From the NCBI RefSeq assembly GCF_001550375.1, contig NZ_LRTR01000818.1, positions 1 through 64,000 of the forward strand: DNA of 64,000 nucleotides, given 5' to 3'. The position numbers were made by a program, and so were the translations under genes. Under the pieces are notes generated by a model. The model searched no databases. It was given only the letters and a program-made list of their open reading frames with translations, and was not told the DNA's origin. Shown in pieces: positions 34,436 through 43,556 of this stretch. The stretch's first letter is position 1; every line of letters starts with the position of its first letter. The stretch comes from Streptomyces europaeiscabiei. GTDB taxonomy: Bacteria; Actinomycetota; Actinomycetes; Streptomycetales; Streptomycetaceae.

Positions 34436-35479
34436 ATGGCGACGATGAAGTCCGTCCGGACCGCCGGTGTCGGCAAGGTCGAGGTCGTGGACGTCGAGCG
34501 CCCCGTGCCCGGCCCCAAGGACGTGCTCGTCCGCGTCCGCGCCTGCGGCATCTGTGGCACCGACGTCACCTTCCTGCACATGGGAGGCATGCCCGCCCGT
34601 GGTCACCAGGGCGGTGAGATGGTGCCGGTGCCGCTCGGCCACGAGCCGGCCGGTGAGATCGTCGAGGTCGGCGCCGAGGTGACCGGTCTCGCCGCCGGGG
34701 ACCGGGTGGTCGTCAACCCGCAGGACGCGCCGACCGGCATCATCGGCTGCGGCGGCAGGTACGGCGGGATGAGCGAGTACCTGCTGATCGAGAACGCCGA
34801 GGTCGGCAAGGGCGTGGCCGTCTTCCCCGACACCGTGCCCTTCGACATCGCCTCCCTCAACGAGCCGATGGCCGTGGCCCGGCACTGCGTCAACCGTTCC
34901 GGGGCGGGACCGGACGACAAGGTCGTCGTCTTCGGTGCGGGGCCCATCGGCCTCGGCGCGGCGATCTGGCTGAAGCTGCGCGGTGTGAAGCACGTGGTCG
35001 TCGCCGACGTGATCCCCTCCCGGCTGGAGAAGGCACTGGCCGTGGGCGCGGACGCCGTCATCGACTCCGCCCAGGAGGATGTCGCCGCGCGGCTCACCGA
35101 ACTGCACGGCCGGGCCGCCAACGCGCTCGGCCAGCCCCGGCCCGGCACGGACGTCTTCATCGACGCGGCCGGGGCCCCCGCCGTGTTCAACACCGTGGTG
35201 GGCTCGGCCAAGTGGGGCGCGAAGCTCGTCATGGTCGCCGTGCAGAAGAAGGGTTCGGAGATCGATCTCGGCGGCATGCTCCGCAGCGAGCTGACCCTGA
35301 TCGCCTCCCAGGGCTACCCCACGGAGATCTTCGAGGTCACCCCCGAGATCGTCGAGCACCACGAGCGCTTCGCCGAGCTCATCAGCCACCGGGTGCCCGC
35401 CGCCGACGTCGACCGGGCCTTCGAGCTGGCGCTGACGCCGGGGGCGGCGGAGAAGGTGGTCGTCACCTTCGACGAGTAG
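34436..35479 (+). CDS. Zinc-dependent MDR alcohol/polyol dehydrogenase
   Basis: 347 residues of the medium-chain dehydrogenase superfamily. Catalytic zinc ligands Cys40 (GICGTD) and His69-Glu70 (GHEPAGEI), then the NAD motif VVVFGAGPIGLGAAIWLK. The usual four-cysteine structural zinc lobe is missing: only one cysteine lies in that loop (GIIGCGGRYGG), so it resembles sorbitol/threonine-type dehydrogenases lacking the structural zinc. Substrate unknown. Confidence 0.92.
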   Translation: MATMKSVRTAGVGKVEVVDVERPVPGPKDVLVRVRACGICGTDVTFLHMGGMPARGHQGGEMVPVPLGHEPAGEIVEVGAEVTGLAAGDRVVVNPQDAPTGIIGCGGRYGGMSEYLLIENAEVGKGVAVFPDTVPFDIASLNEPMAVARHCVNRSGAGPDDKVVVFGAGPIGLGAAIWLKLRGVKHVVVADVIPSRLEKALAVGADAVIDSAQEDVAARLTELHGRAANALGQPRPGTDVFIDAAGAPAVFNTVVGSAKWGAKLVMVAVQKKGSEIDLGGMLRSELTLIASQGYPTEIFEVTPEIVEHHERFAELISHRVPAADVDRAFELALTPGAAEKVVVTFDE

Positions 35480-35500
35480 GACGGCGCGGTCCTGAGGGGC

Positions 35501-35541
35501 GAGGGGCCCGCCGCCGGTTCGTCGCCGGCGGCGGGCCCCTC
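35501..35541. terminator. Strong bidirectional terminator
   Basis: Perfect 17-bp stem (gaggggcccgccgccgg paired with ccggcggcgggcccctc) with a 7-base loop. It lies 21 bp after the alcohol dehydrogenase stop and 17 bp beyond the stop of the LuxR remnant on the other strand. Confidence 0.9.
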
Positions 35542-35557
35542 GCCGTGCGTGGCCGGG

Positions 35558-35830
35558 CTACCTGTTGTCGAGGTACGCCAGCTCGGCCAGCACCCTGCGG
35601 TGGCCGCTGTCGCCGGTCGGCAGGCCCAGCTTCAGGAAGACGTTGCCGATGTGCTTGCTGACCGCGCGTTCGGTGACGACCAGGGTCCTGGCGATGGTGG
35701 CGTTGTCGTGTCCCTCGGCCATCAGCTTCAGCACCTCGCGCTCGCGCGGGGTGAGCGAGTCGAGCGGTGAGTCCTTGCGGCGGGCCAGGCGCTTGAGCTC
35801 GTGGACGGTGATGCCGCGGGGCTCCGGGGT
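35558..35830 (-). pseudogene. 3' remnant of a NarL/LuxR-type response regulator
   Basis: The last 80 codons encode a complete LuxR-type helix-turn-helix (SLTPREREVLKLMAEGHDN, VTERAVSKHIGN) and the typical C-terminus of NarL response regulators (LGLP, HRRVLAELAYL). Upstream of about 35806 the frame stays open but is not protein-like; the 130-residue receiver domain is absent. It is on the same strand as the histidine-kinase remnant at 39544-39705, and the expected gap between them is filled by a four-gene cassette. Confidence 0.8.
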
Positions 35831-35921
35831 GTCGAAGGTCCGGGTACGGACTGTGCCGGGTTGCGAAGAGTGCGGCGGGCCGGGCGGCGTCGGTGAGGTT
35901 GTTGCAGCGCACGAAGTCTGC

Positions 35922-37262
35922 TCAGCGGGCCTGGGGTTCGGGTTCCGGGGCGAGAGGGCCGGGCTGGGGTGCACGGACGGCCGGCGCGGTTTCCGGGAGG
36001 CGGCGCAGGACGGGCAGGACGGCCAGGGCAGTGGCGGCGACCAGGGCGCCGGGGATCAGGGCCCAGCCGGTGGAGTCGACCAGGGCCTGGGAGGCGTACG
36101 GGGTGAGTCCGCCGAAGAGGGCGGTGGCTGCGGTGGCGCCGAGCGCGAGGCCGCTGAGGCGCTGGGCGACGGGGAACTGTTCGGCGATCGCGGAGGCCGC
36201 GACCGCGCTGATGCCGCCTGCCACGCAGGCCAGGACGACCGCGCCGGCCAGTGCGGCGGCGAAGCTGCCCTGGGTCATCAGGCCGAACATGGCCGGCGGC
36301 AGGATCACCGCCAGGGCACCGAAGAGCGTGAGTGCGGGGCGGCGGCCTGCACGGTCGGACAGGGCGCCCGCGAACGGCGTGACGACGATGACGACGAGGG
36401 CCGCGATGGTCGACAGCCACAGGGCGTCGGACTCGCTGAAGCCGCTGACCGCGCCGAGGTAGGTGGGGACGTAGCTGATGCCGACGTAGTACGTCACCGA
36501 GCCGAGCGCCGAGATCGCGAACGTCCGGTAGAGCGCGGGGCGCTGGGTGCGCAGAGTGGTCATCAGTGGGCCCGCGCCCTTGGTGTCGGGCGGGGGCTGC
36601 TGCTCGAAGGCGGGGGATTCGCGCATGGTGGAGCGGGCGATCAGCACCGTGGTGGCGAGCAGCGTGCCGAACAGGAAGGGGATGCGCCACCCCCACGCGT
36701 CCAGGGTGGGACCGGGGACGAGGGTGACGGTGAGGGCAGCGACGCCGGCGGCGAGCAGCGCGCCGATCTCGCTGGCGGCGGAGGCCAGCGAGGCGACCAG
36801 GCCGCGCCGATGGGGTGGGGCGCCTTCGACCAGGTAGGCGGTGACGCCGGTGTACTCGCCGCCGACGGCGAAGCCCATGACGCAGCGCAGCAGCAACAGC
36901 AGTGCCCCGGCGGCGGAGCCGATCTGGTCGTGGGTCGGGAGCAGGGCGGTGGCCAGCATCGCGGCGGTCATGACTGCCATCGAGCCGAGCAGCACCTTGC
37001 GGCGCCCGAGCCGGTCCCCGATGTGGCCGAAGGCCATCGCGCCGAGCGGGCGCATCAGGTAGGCGACGGCGAAGACCGCCAGGGTGATCAGGAGCGAGGT
37101 GGAGCCGGTGCCGAAGAACACCCGGGACAGCACGGTGGTCATGTACAGGTACAGCGTGAAGTCGTACCACTCCACGACGGTGGACAGGGCCGCCACCAGA
37201 ATGGAGGACCGGGGCAGGACGGCTATCGCCTGAGCGGGCGAGGTGGGTGCGAGGGATTCCAT
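35922..37262 (-). CDS. MFS transporter, metabolite:H+ symporter (MHS) family
   Basis: 446 residues with 12 predicted helices. The N-terminal VVEWYDFTLY, the loop motif GHIGDRLGRRKVL and RCVMGFAVGGEYTG are the hallmarks of the MHS family (ProP, KgtP, ShiA relatives), which import osmolytes or organic acids with protons. ATG 37262; the frame upstream is not conserved. First inward gene on the minus side of a cassette whose regulator is PadR-like. Substrate unknown; the SnoaL-like neighbour hints at small organic molecules. Confidence 0.93.
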   Translation of the reverse strand: MESLAPTSPAQAIAVLPRSSILVAALSTVVEWYDFTLYLYMTTVLSRVFFGTGSTSLLITLAVFAVAYLMRPLGAMAFGHIGDRLGRRKVLLGSMAVMTAAMLATALLPTHDQIGSAAGALLLLLRCVMGFAVGGEYTGVTAYLVEGAPPHRRGLVASLASAASEIGALLAAGVAALTVTLVPGPTLDAWGWRIPFLFGTLLATTVLIARSTMRESPAFEQQPPPDTKGAGPLMTTLRTQRPALYRTFAISALGSVTYYVGISYVPTYLGAVSGFSESDALWLSTIAALVVIVVTPFAGALSDRAGRRPALTLFGALAVILPPAMFGLMTQGSFAAALAGAVVLACVAGGISAVAASAIAEQFPVAQRLSGLALGATAATALFGGLTPYASQALVDSTGWALIPGALVAATALAVLPVLRRLPETAPAVRAPQPGPLAPEPEPQAR

Positions 37263-37332
37263 GATGTGCCTTGCGGGAGGGCGGCAGCGCGGACCAGGAC
37301 GGTTGCGCGGGAGGAGGAGGCGCCTGTCTGCC

Positions 37333-37752
37333 TCACGGCGCCGGTACGGCGCCGATCTGCTGCATGAGCCCGAGGAGATCGGGCTGACCCCGCTCTTTGA
37401 CGATGCGTCCATCGGCCAGGTAGTAGAAGTTCATGGCCTGGACCGCGATCTTGTTGCCGGTGGCAGGGATGCCGAAGAACTCGCCTTCGTGAGTGCCGCG
37501 CATGGTGAACCGTGCGGCCACCGTGCTGCCTTCGGTGATGCTCTCCTCCAGCGTCCACCGGACGTCGGGGAATGCGCTGCGCATCATCGCGATGATTTCC
37601 AGGTAGCCCTCAGGGCCCCGCAGCGGTTCAGCGTGACTGGGTGCGTGGAACACCGCGTCGGGGGCGATGACCTCCCGGGCAAGGTCCTCGTCGGCTGTGT
37701 TGATGAACTCGACGAAGCGCTTCATCACTGATTCAACGGATTCCGGTGACAT
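37333..37752 (-). CDS. SnoaL-like (NTF2 fold) protein
   Basis: 139 residues of the SnoaL/NTF2 cone fold: VMKRFVEFINTADEDLAREVIAPD at the start, PDVRWTLEESITEGSTVAARF in the middle and a FYYLADGRIVKERGQPDLLGLMQQ end. Such proteins are often polyketide cyclases, isomerases or of unknown role. ATG 37752 follows an AGAGG site; the frame goes on to 37815 through operator DNA. It lies 70 bp before the MFS gene on the same strand and is divergent from padR. Confidence 0.88.
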   Translation of the reverse strand: MSPESVESVMKRFVEFINTADEDLAREVIAPDAVFHAPSHAEPLRGPEGYLEIIAMMRSAFPDVRWTLEESITEGSTVAARFTMRGTHEGEFFGIPATGNKIAVQAMNFYYLADGRIVKERGQPDLLGLMQQIGAVPAP

Positions 37753-37816
37753 TTGCCTCTGCCTCTCTGCCTGCGTGGTGGTGTTCGAAGCGAACGGCAG
37801 GACCATGACGACCATA

Positions 37817-37893
37817 ACATCGAATCGATGTGAACCTCGTTTCGATGTGACGACTGTGACATCGAATCGATGTGAACCTCGTTTCGATATGTC
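37817..37893. promoter_or_regulatory. Duplicated PadR operator in the divergent promoter
   Basis: Two near-identical 35-bp units (37817-37851 and 37859-37893), each with the near-palindrome acatcgaatcgatgt followed by a second half-site tttcgatgtga or tttcgatatgt. The period is 42 bp, four helical turns, so both copies face the same side of the DNA. They lie between the SnoaL gene and padR. Confidence 0.85.
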
Positions 37894-37904
37894 ACCCTGG
37901 AGGG

Positions 37905-38483
37905 ATGCTGGAACTCTCCATACTCGGCTTCCTGGCCGCAGGCCCCCTTCCCGGACACGAGCTGCGCCGCCGCGTCACGCACCTCACCGGATACAGCCGA
38001 CCGGTCAGCGACGGCACCCTCTACCCGGCGATCAACCGCCTGACCAAGGCCGGACTGATTCAGCGGCGACCCGCGCCGGAAGCAGGAGGCGGCCGGTATG
38101 TGCTGAACCTGACCGACACGGGCCGCGAGGACATGCTCCGGCGGCTGCGCGAGCCGGCCGAGCACGAACTCACCGACTTCCCCCGCTGGTTCACGATCCT
38201 GGCCTTCCTCTCCCTGCTCCCGGACGTGGCCGACCAGCACGCGGTGCTCAGGCGCCGGCTCGCCTTCCTGGAGGAATCGGCGAGCTTCTTCTACGACGGA
38301 GAGACGCCGCTGCGCGCCGAGGAGGTCGCAGACCCCTACCGGCGCGGCATGCTGCTCACCGCCCGCGCCACCAGCCAGGCCGAACGAACCTGGATCCGCG
38401 AGTCCCTCGGCCAGGACACCCCCGGGCCCGGCCCCACGCGCGACCCACACGCCTCCTCCCCGCTCGACGCATCGGCGAGCTGA
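37905..38483 (+). CDS. PadR-family regulator
   Basis: 192 residues: N-terminal winged helix of the PadR type (MLELSILGFLAAGPLPGHELRRR, SDGTLYPAINRLTKAGLI, RYVLNLTDTG) and a C-terminal helical dimerisation domain. ATG 37905 has GGAGG immediately upstream. Duplicated operators lie in its promoter, so autorepression and joint control of the divergent SnoaL-MFS genes and the downstream reductase are likely. Confidence 0.93.
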   Translation: MLELSILGFLAAGPLPGHELRRRVTHLTGYSRPVSDGTLYPAINRLTKAGLIQRRPAPEAGGGRYVLNLTDTGREDMLRRLREPAEHELTDFPRWFTILAFLSLLPDVADQHAVLRRRLAFLEESASFFYDGETPLRAEEVADPYRRGMLLTARATSQAERTWIRESLGQDTPGPGPTRDPHASSPLDASAS

Positions 38484-38504
38484 CAGACAACGAAAGGCGC
38501 CCCC

Positions 38505-39485
38505 ATGCTTGCTTCCTGGTACGACGCACAAGGCCCGGCCACCGAGGTACTGCAGGTCGGTGAACTGCCCGACCCCACCCCCGGCCCTGGCGAGGTCCGG
38601 GTCCGCGTCACCGTCTCGGGGGTGAACCCCGGCGACACCAAGAAGCGCACTGGCTGGACCGGCTCCGGCATGCCCTACCCGCGGGTGATCCCGCACAGCG
38701 ACGCCGCCGGCGTGATCGACGCGGTCGGCGACGGAGTCGACGAGCGCCGCAGCGGGCAGCGCGTGTGGGTGTACGGCGCCCAGTCCTACCGGGCCTTCGG
38801 TACCGCCGCCCAGTACGCAGTCGTGCCCGTCGGCCTCACCGTCCCGCTGCCCGACCACCTCTCCGACGATCTCGGCGCGAGCCTGGGCATCCCCGGCATC
38901 ACCGCGCACCGCAGCGTGTTCGCCGACGGCCCCGTCGATGGCAAGGTCGTCCTGGTCAACGGGGCCCTGGGCGGGGTCGGCTCGCTGGCAGCCCAGCTCG
39001 CCGCATGGGGTGGGGCCACCGTCATCGGCACCGTCCGCCGCACAGCCGACCTGGACCGGGTCGATCCGGCGGTCATCTCCCACGCCGTCGCCCTCGACGC
39101 CGCCGACCCGGCCGCCGAGATCCTCGCCCACGCCCCCGCCGGTGTGGACCGGATCATCGAGGTGTCCCTGTCCGACAACGCCGACCTCGACAACGCCGTC
39201 GCCGCCAACGGCGCAACCATCGCCGCCTACGCCACCCGCGCCGACCGCACCGAAATCCCCTTCTGGACCCTGCTGTTCAACAACGTCACCCTGCGCCTGA
39301 TCGGCAGCGACGACTTCCCCGCCGACGCCAAACTCCAGGCCGCCCGTGATCTGACCTCCGCGGCCGCCGTCGGCGCGCTTACCGTCGAGATCGGCGACCG
39401 CTACCCGCTCGCCGACATCGCCAAGGCCCACGACCGCGTCGACTCCGGCGGCCGCGGCCGCGTTCTGATCGACATCCCCCGATAA
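38505..39485 (+). CDS. Zinc-independent NADPH:quinone-oxidoreductase-like enzyme
   Basis: 326 residues of the MDR superfamily, quinone-reductase branch: N-terminal GVNPGDTKKRTGW, the nucleotide motif VLVNGALGGVGSLAAQLA, and no zinc-ligand cysteines. Reduces quinones or enones with NADPH. 21 bp downstream of padR, so cotranscribed. Last gene of the cassette; the remnant of a histidine kinase begins within 60 bp on the other strand. Confidence 0.92.
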   Translation: MLASWYDAQGPATEVLQVGELPDPTPGPGEVRVRVTVSGVNPGDTKKRTGWTGSGMPYPRVIPHSDAAGVIDAVGDGVDERRSGQRVWVYGAQSYRAFGTAAQYAVVPVGLTVPLPDHLSDDLGASLGIPGITAHRSVFADGPVDGKVVLVNGALGGVGSLAAQLAAWGGATVIGTVRRTADLDRVDPAVISHAVALDAADPAAEILAHAPAGVDRIIEVSLSDNADLDNAVAANGATIAAYATRADRTEIPFWTLLFNNVTLRLIGSDDFPADAKLQAARDLTSAAAVGALTVEIGDRYPLADIAKAHDRVDSGGRGRVLIDIPR

Positions 39486-39543
39486 GGCCCTGGAGAGCCG
39501 CCGTAGCAGCGGCCGCTGCCGTCTGTCGGGCCCTGACGCCCGC

Positions 39544-39705
39544 GTTGGTCAGGGCCTCGGCGACGACGAAGTAGGCGGCGGCCTCCACCGCGGCGGGCGG
39601 GCGCGGCCCGTCGGCCTCCTCCAACCCGCGCACGTCCACGGTCACTTCGAGACCGTTGCTCGCCGCCAGGGCCCGCCCGGCCCGGGCCATGGCTCCACTC
39701 ACCGC
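39544..39705 (-). pseudogene. Remnant of a NarL-type sensor histidine kinase
   Basis: About 54 codons match the region just before and into the ATP-binding domain of HPK7-type kinases (LEVTVDVRG, PAAVEAAAYFVVAEALTN), including the Asn of the N-box. The match stops abruptly at 39544. Neither the rest of the ATPase domain nor the membrane half was found in neighbouring frames; upstream sequence to 39843 is open but degenerate. It is likely the 5'-side relic of the operon whose response-regulator 3' end survives at 35558-35830. Confidence 0.65.
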
Positions 39706-39904
39706 GGTCGGCCGCTCGCCGACGACGGCACGGGCACGGGCCCGATCGGAGTCATGCCGGTCGCTCCGACGGCTGTGGTGTCCCCGACGTGCACTGTGGG
39801 GGCCGGTCTCCTGCGGCGACCGGTGGCACGACCCGTCGCGCACCTGCCCCTGCCCCTCTGCTGCGGCAGGTCGACCGAACCGGCCACCGACACCGCCCCA
39901 CTCC
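39706..39904. other. Degenerate DNA beyond the kinase remnant
   Basis: No further kinase sequence and no other gene recognised between the remnant and the stop of the intact histidine kinase gene at 39905. Confidence 0.5.
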
Positions 39905-41359
39905 CTACACCCCGGGCGCCTCGCTCTCGCCCGACGGCAGGCGCACGGTGAACGTCGTCGTGCCCGGTTCGCCGGTCAGGGTGATGGTGCCGCCGTGGGC
40001 GCGGACCAGGGAGCGGGCGACGGCGAGGCCGAGGCCGCTGCCGCCCCGGTCGCGACTGCGGGCCTTGTCGACACGGTAGAAACGGTCGAAGACGCGCTTC
40101 TGGTCGTCGGCCGGGATACCGGGCCCGAAGTCGGTGATCCGCACCTCGGCCGAGCCGGACTCGACGGACACCTCCAGACGGACCTTCGTGCCGCGCGGGG
40201 TGTGCACGGCGGCGTTGGTGAGGAGGTTGTCGAGGACCTGCCGCAGCCGCAGGGGGTCCAGGCGCAGCCGTACGGGGTCGGAGCCGGTCGTCACGGTCAG
40301 CGGGTGGCCGGGGTGGCCCGCGCGGAAGGCGTCCGCCGCCTGGAGCGCCAGCTCCACCAGGTCGGCCTCCTCCAGTCGCAGCGGGGTCTCCACGTCGGCG
40401 GCGTCGAGGCGGGCGAGCATCAGGAGGTCGTCCAGCAGGTATCCCATGCGGGCGGCCTCGGCGCGCAGCCGGGCCAGGTGCTTGTCGCGTTCCTCGGGGC
40501 TGTGGGCGGCGGCGTACTGGAAGAGGTCGGCGTAGCCGCGCACCGACATCAGCGGGGTGCGCAGTTCGTGGGAGGCGTCGGCGACGAAGCGGCGCAGCCG
40601 CTGTTCGGCCTCGGTGCGGACGGCGAGGGCGTCGTCGATGTGCTCCAGCATGGTGTTGAAGGCGGTGCGCAGCTCCTCGACCTCGAAGCCGCCGTCGCGG
40701 TTGTCGTGGCGGACCGGCAGCCGTGCCGAGTCCGTCAGGTCGTGCGAGGTGATGCCGCGGGCGGTGTGCGCCATGTCGCTCAGCGGCTTCAGGCCGCGCC
40801 GCAGCATGGCCCGGCCGAACACCACGAGCGCCAGCAGGGCGAGGGCGAACGTGACGACCTGGATTGTGATCAGCCGGGCCACGGTGTCGTCGATGTCCTC
40901 CATCGGCGCGGCGCTGACGAGGACCACGCCGGGCTCGACCTCGCAGGCCCGCAGCCGGTACTGGCCCGCGCCCCTGAGGTACTCGGTGCGGGTGACCTCC
41001 GTGCCCTCGGTGGTCAGCGCCTTGGCCACGAGGGTGAAGTCCTCGATGTCCTTGGGGACGTCGGCGGGGTCCTCGGGCTTCCGGAGCACCGGGGTTCCCC
41101 CCGAGGTGTCGTAGACCGCGTAGTACCAGCCCCAGTACTTCTTGCCCTTGAGCGTGCCGTCGTACGCGATGCTCTTGGCCTGGGCGATCTGGGCGATCCG
41201 CAGCTGTTCGGTGAGCTGCGCGGAGAGGTAGTCGCGCATGTACATGGTCAGCGCGTTGCCGACGACGGCGAACACGACGAGCGCCAGGGCGCCGAGGCCG
41301 AGGGCCAGCCGGGTGCCGAGGCGCATGGAGCGGTAGCTCTGCCTGAGCCGGGCGATCAC
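39905..41359 (-). CDS. Sensor histidine kinase of a two-component system
   Basis: 484 residues: membrane segment about 18-40, extracytoplasmic sensor about 41-160, second membrane segment about 163-185, HAMP, then HisKA with the phospho-His in ASHELRTPL, and a HATPase with N-box NLLTNAAVHTP, DFGPGIP and GGSGLGLAV. It overlaps the response-regulator stop by 4 bp, so both are made together. The system is divergent from the ferric-reductase-like operon, its probable target. The signal is not known. Confidence 0.95.
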   Translation of the reverse strand: MIARLRQSYRSMRLGTRLALGLGALALVVFAVVGNALTMYMRDYLSAQLTEQLRIAQIAQAKSIAYDGTLKGKKYWGWYYAVYDTSGGTPVLRKPEDPADVPKDIEDFTLVAKALTTEGTEVTRTEYLRGAGQYRLRACEVEPGVVLVSAAPMEDIDDTVARLITIQVVTFALALLALVVFGRAMLRRGLKPLSDMAHTARGITSHDLTDSARLPVRHDNRDGGFEVEELRTAFNTMLEHIDDALAVRTEAEQRLRRFVADASHELRTPLMSVRGYADLFQYAAAHSPEERDKHLARLRAEAARMGYLLDDLLMLARLDAADVETPLRLEEADLVELALQAADAFRAGHPGHPLTVTTGSDPVRLRLDPLRLRQVLDNLLTNAAVHTPRGTKVRLEVSVESGSAEVRITDFGPGIPADDQKRVFDRFYRVDKARSRDRGGSGLGLAVARSLVRAHGGTITLTGEPGTTTFTVRLPSGESEAPGV

Positions 41360-42045
41360 TCCGTGGCCTGCCGTAGTACGTAGCCGAAGCCCCGGACGGT
41401 GTGGATGAGCGGTTCGCCGGTGTCGTCGAGCTTGCGGCGCAGCCGGCTGACGACCAGCTCGACGACGTTGGAGCGGCCGCCGAAGCCGTACTCCCAGACG
41501 TGGTCGAGGATCTGCGCCTTGGTGAGGACGGTCGGGGATTTGCGCATGAGGTAGCGCAGGACCTCGTACTCGGTGGGGGTGAGCGTGAGGAGTTTCTCCC
41601 CGCGGCGGACCTCGCGGGTGTCCTCGTCCATCGTCAGGTCCGCGACGTGGAGCACGGACCGCTGGAAGGCGGGCCCGGCGCTGCGGCGCAGCACGGTGCG
41701 CAGCCGGGCCATCAGCTCCTCCACGGCGAAGGGTTTGACCAGGTAGTCGTCGCCGCCGCGGGTGAGGCCCGCGACCCGGTCGGCGACGCCGTCGCGGGCG
41801 GTCAGGAACACCACAGGCACCATCGTGCCGGACTGGCGCAGCCGGTCGAGCACGCCGAAGCCGTCCACGCCCGGCAGCATCAGGTCCAGGACCACGATGT
41901 CGGGACGGAACGCGGCCGCCTGCCTGAGCGCCTCCTCACCCGAGTGCGCCGTCACCGCGTCCCAGCCCTCGTAGCGGGCGACGGTCGCCACCAGGTCAGC
42001 GATCGGTGGGTCGTCGTCCACCACGAGAAGTCGCACTTTTTCCAC
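41356..42045 (-). CDS. OmpR-family response regulator, partner of the kinase
   Basis: 229 residues: receiver with acidic triplet VVDDD, phosphoacceptor Asp in IVVLDLMLPGVDG, Thr in FLTARDG and Lys in LVKPFAVEEL, and winged helix LTPTEYEVLRYLMRK...NVVELVVSRLRRKLD. GTG 42045 is chosen because the receiver begins directly after it; the ribosome site is weak. The 148-bp divergent region to the flavocytochrome gene has an AT-rich patch near 42105-42140. Confidence 0.94.
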   Translation of the reverse strand: MEKVRLLVVDDDPPIADLVATVARYEGWDAVTAHSGEEALRQAAAFRPDIVVLDLMLPGVDGFGVLDRLRQSGTMVPVVFLTARDGVADRVAGLTRGGDDYLVKPFAVEELMARLRTVLRRSAGPAFQRSVLHVADLTMDEDTREVRRGEKLLTLTPTEYEVLRYLMRKSPTVLTKAQILDHVWEYGFGGRSNVVELVVSRLRRKLDDTGEPLIHTVRGFGYVLRQATE

Positions 42046-42193
42046 GTGTTCATACTGCGCTACCGATCGCGTCGCGCCATAGCCGCTCACAGGTTGGCAG
42101 CCGATCGATAAAAACTTGAAAGTTGTCCGACAGGAAAACGACAGCACTCACCGGCGAAGCTCGTAGTCCCCACCCGATCAAGGAGCTGTCCCC

Positions 42194-43537
42194 GTGACCA
42201 CTGTCCAACAACCCCCCGTGGCGGTCAGCCGCTCGGGAGCGCGCCCCAAAGTGGTCGCCCGCACCGGCCTGTACGCGGTGCTGGCGGCGAACGTGGCCGT
42301 GGTGACCTTCTTCTTCGTGCAAGCAGGCTTCGCCTCGAACGCCCTCATCGTGCTGGGCCGCCTGACCGGCCTGTACGGGGCCCTCCTGATGGCCTTCCAG
42401 CTGCTGCTGGTGGCCCGCCTGCCGTGGTTCGACCGGCGCATCGGCATGGACCGGCTGACCTCCTGGCACCGCTGGACCGGCTTCTCCGTGCTGTGGCTAC
42501 TGGTCGCGCACGGCGTGTTCATCAGCTTCGGCTACGCCCAGTCCTCGGGCATGGACCCGCTCAGCCAGCTCGTCGACCTCGCCGAGACCGTCGAGGGAGT
42601 GCTGCGCGCGATCGTCGCGCTCGGCATCATCATCGTGATCGGCGTCGTCTCGGCCCGCTTCGCCCGGCGCAGGCTGGCCTACGAGACCTGGCACTTCATC
42701 CACCTGTACACCTACGTCGCGGTGGTGCTGGCCTTCACCCACCAGGTCGCGGCGGGTACGTCGTTCGCCTCGTCCGAGACCGCGACGGCGTACTGGTACG
42801 TGCTGTGGGGCGTGGCCCTGGCCTCGGTGTTCACGGGTCGGCTGGTGCTGCCGCTGTGGCGCAACTGGCGTCACCAGCTTCGCGTCACCGCCGTCGTCCC
42901 CGAGGCCGACAACGTCGTCTCGATCTACATGTCCGGCCGTGACCTGGACCGGATGCCCGCGCGGGCCGGCCAGTTCTTCCTGTGGCGCTTCCTGACCCGG
43001 GACCGCTGGTGGCAGGCCAACCCCTTCTCCCTGTCGGCCGCGCCCGACGGCACGCAGCTGCGGCTGACCGCGAAGGCGGCCGGCGAGGGCTCCGCCGCCC
43101 TGCGACACGTCAAGGTCGGCACCCGCGTCTTCGCCGAGGGCCCGTACGGCGCCTTCACCGCGATGCACCGCACCCGGCCGGAGTCCGTGCTCATCGCCGG
43201 CGGCGTCGGCGTCACCCCCATCCGGGCCCTGCTGGAGGAGATCGAGGGGCACGCCGTGGTCATCTACCGGGTGGCCGCGAAGCAGGACGCCGTCCTCTAC
43301 AACGAGCTCCAGCAGCTCGCCTTCGACAAGGGCGCCGAGCTGCACCTGGTCTCCGGCCCCGCCAGCCCCGACCTGCTGGCTCCGCGCGAACTGCAACGCA
43401 TGGTGCCGGACATCACCGACCGGGACGTGTTCCTGTGCGGGCCGCCGCCGATGATGAACGCGGTCCTGCGCAGCCTGCGCGAGCTGGACGTGCCCAAGCC
43501 GCAGATCCACTTCGAACGCTTCAGCCTGGCTGGATGA
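42194..43537 (+). CDS. Ferric-reductase-like transmembrane flavocytochrome
   Basis: 447 residues. The N-terminal half has about six membrane helices with paired histidines (WHRWTGF, VAHGVF, WHFIHLYTYV, FTHQVA) for heme, as in the ferric reductase domain. The C-terminal half is a ferredoxin-reductase-type module: FAD motif NPFSLSAAP, GGVGVTPIRALLEE for NAD(P) and the end motif CGPPPMM. It moves electrons from cytosolic NAD(P)H across the membrane. GTG 42194 has an AAGGAGC site. First gene of a three-gene operon with an FMN protein and ApbE. Confidence 0.94.
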   Translation: MTTVQQPPVAVSRSGARPKVVARTGLYAVLAANVAVVTFFFVQAGFASNALIVLGRLTGLYGALLMAFQLLLVARLPWFDRRIGMDRLTSWHRWTGFSVLWLLVAHGVFISFGYAQSSGMDPLSQLVDLAETVEGVLRAIVALGIIIVIGVVSARFARRRLAYETWHFIHLYTYVAVVLAFTHQVAAGTSFASSETATAYWYVLWGVALASVFTGRLVLPLWRNWRHQLRVTAVVPEADNVVSIYMSGRDLDRMPARAGQFFLWRFLTRDRWWQANPFSLSAAPDGTQLRLTAKAAGEGSAALRHVKVGTRVFAEGPYGAFTAMHRTRPESVLIAGGVGVTPIRALLEEIEGHAVVIYRVAAKQDAVLYNELQQLAFDKGAELHLVSGPASPDLLAPRELQRMVPDITDRDVFLCGPPPMMNAVLRSLRELDVPKPQIHFERFSLAG

Positions 43538-43556
43538 GGGACACGAGGAAAGCACT

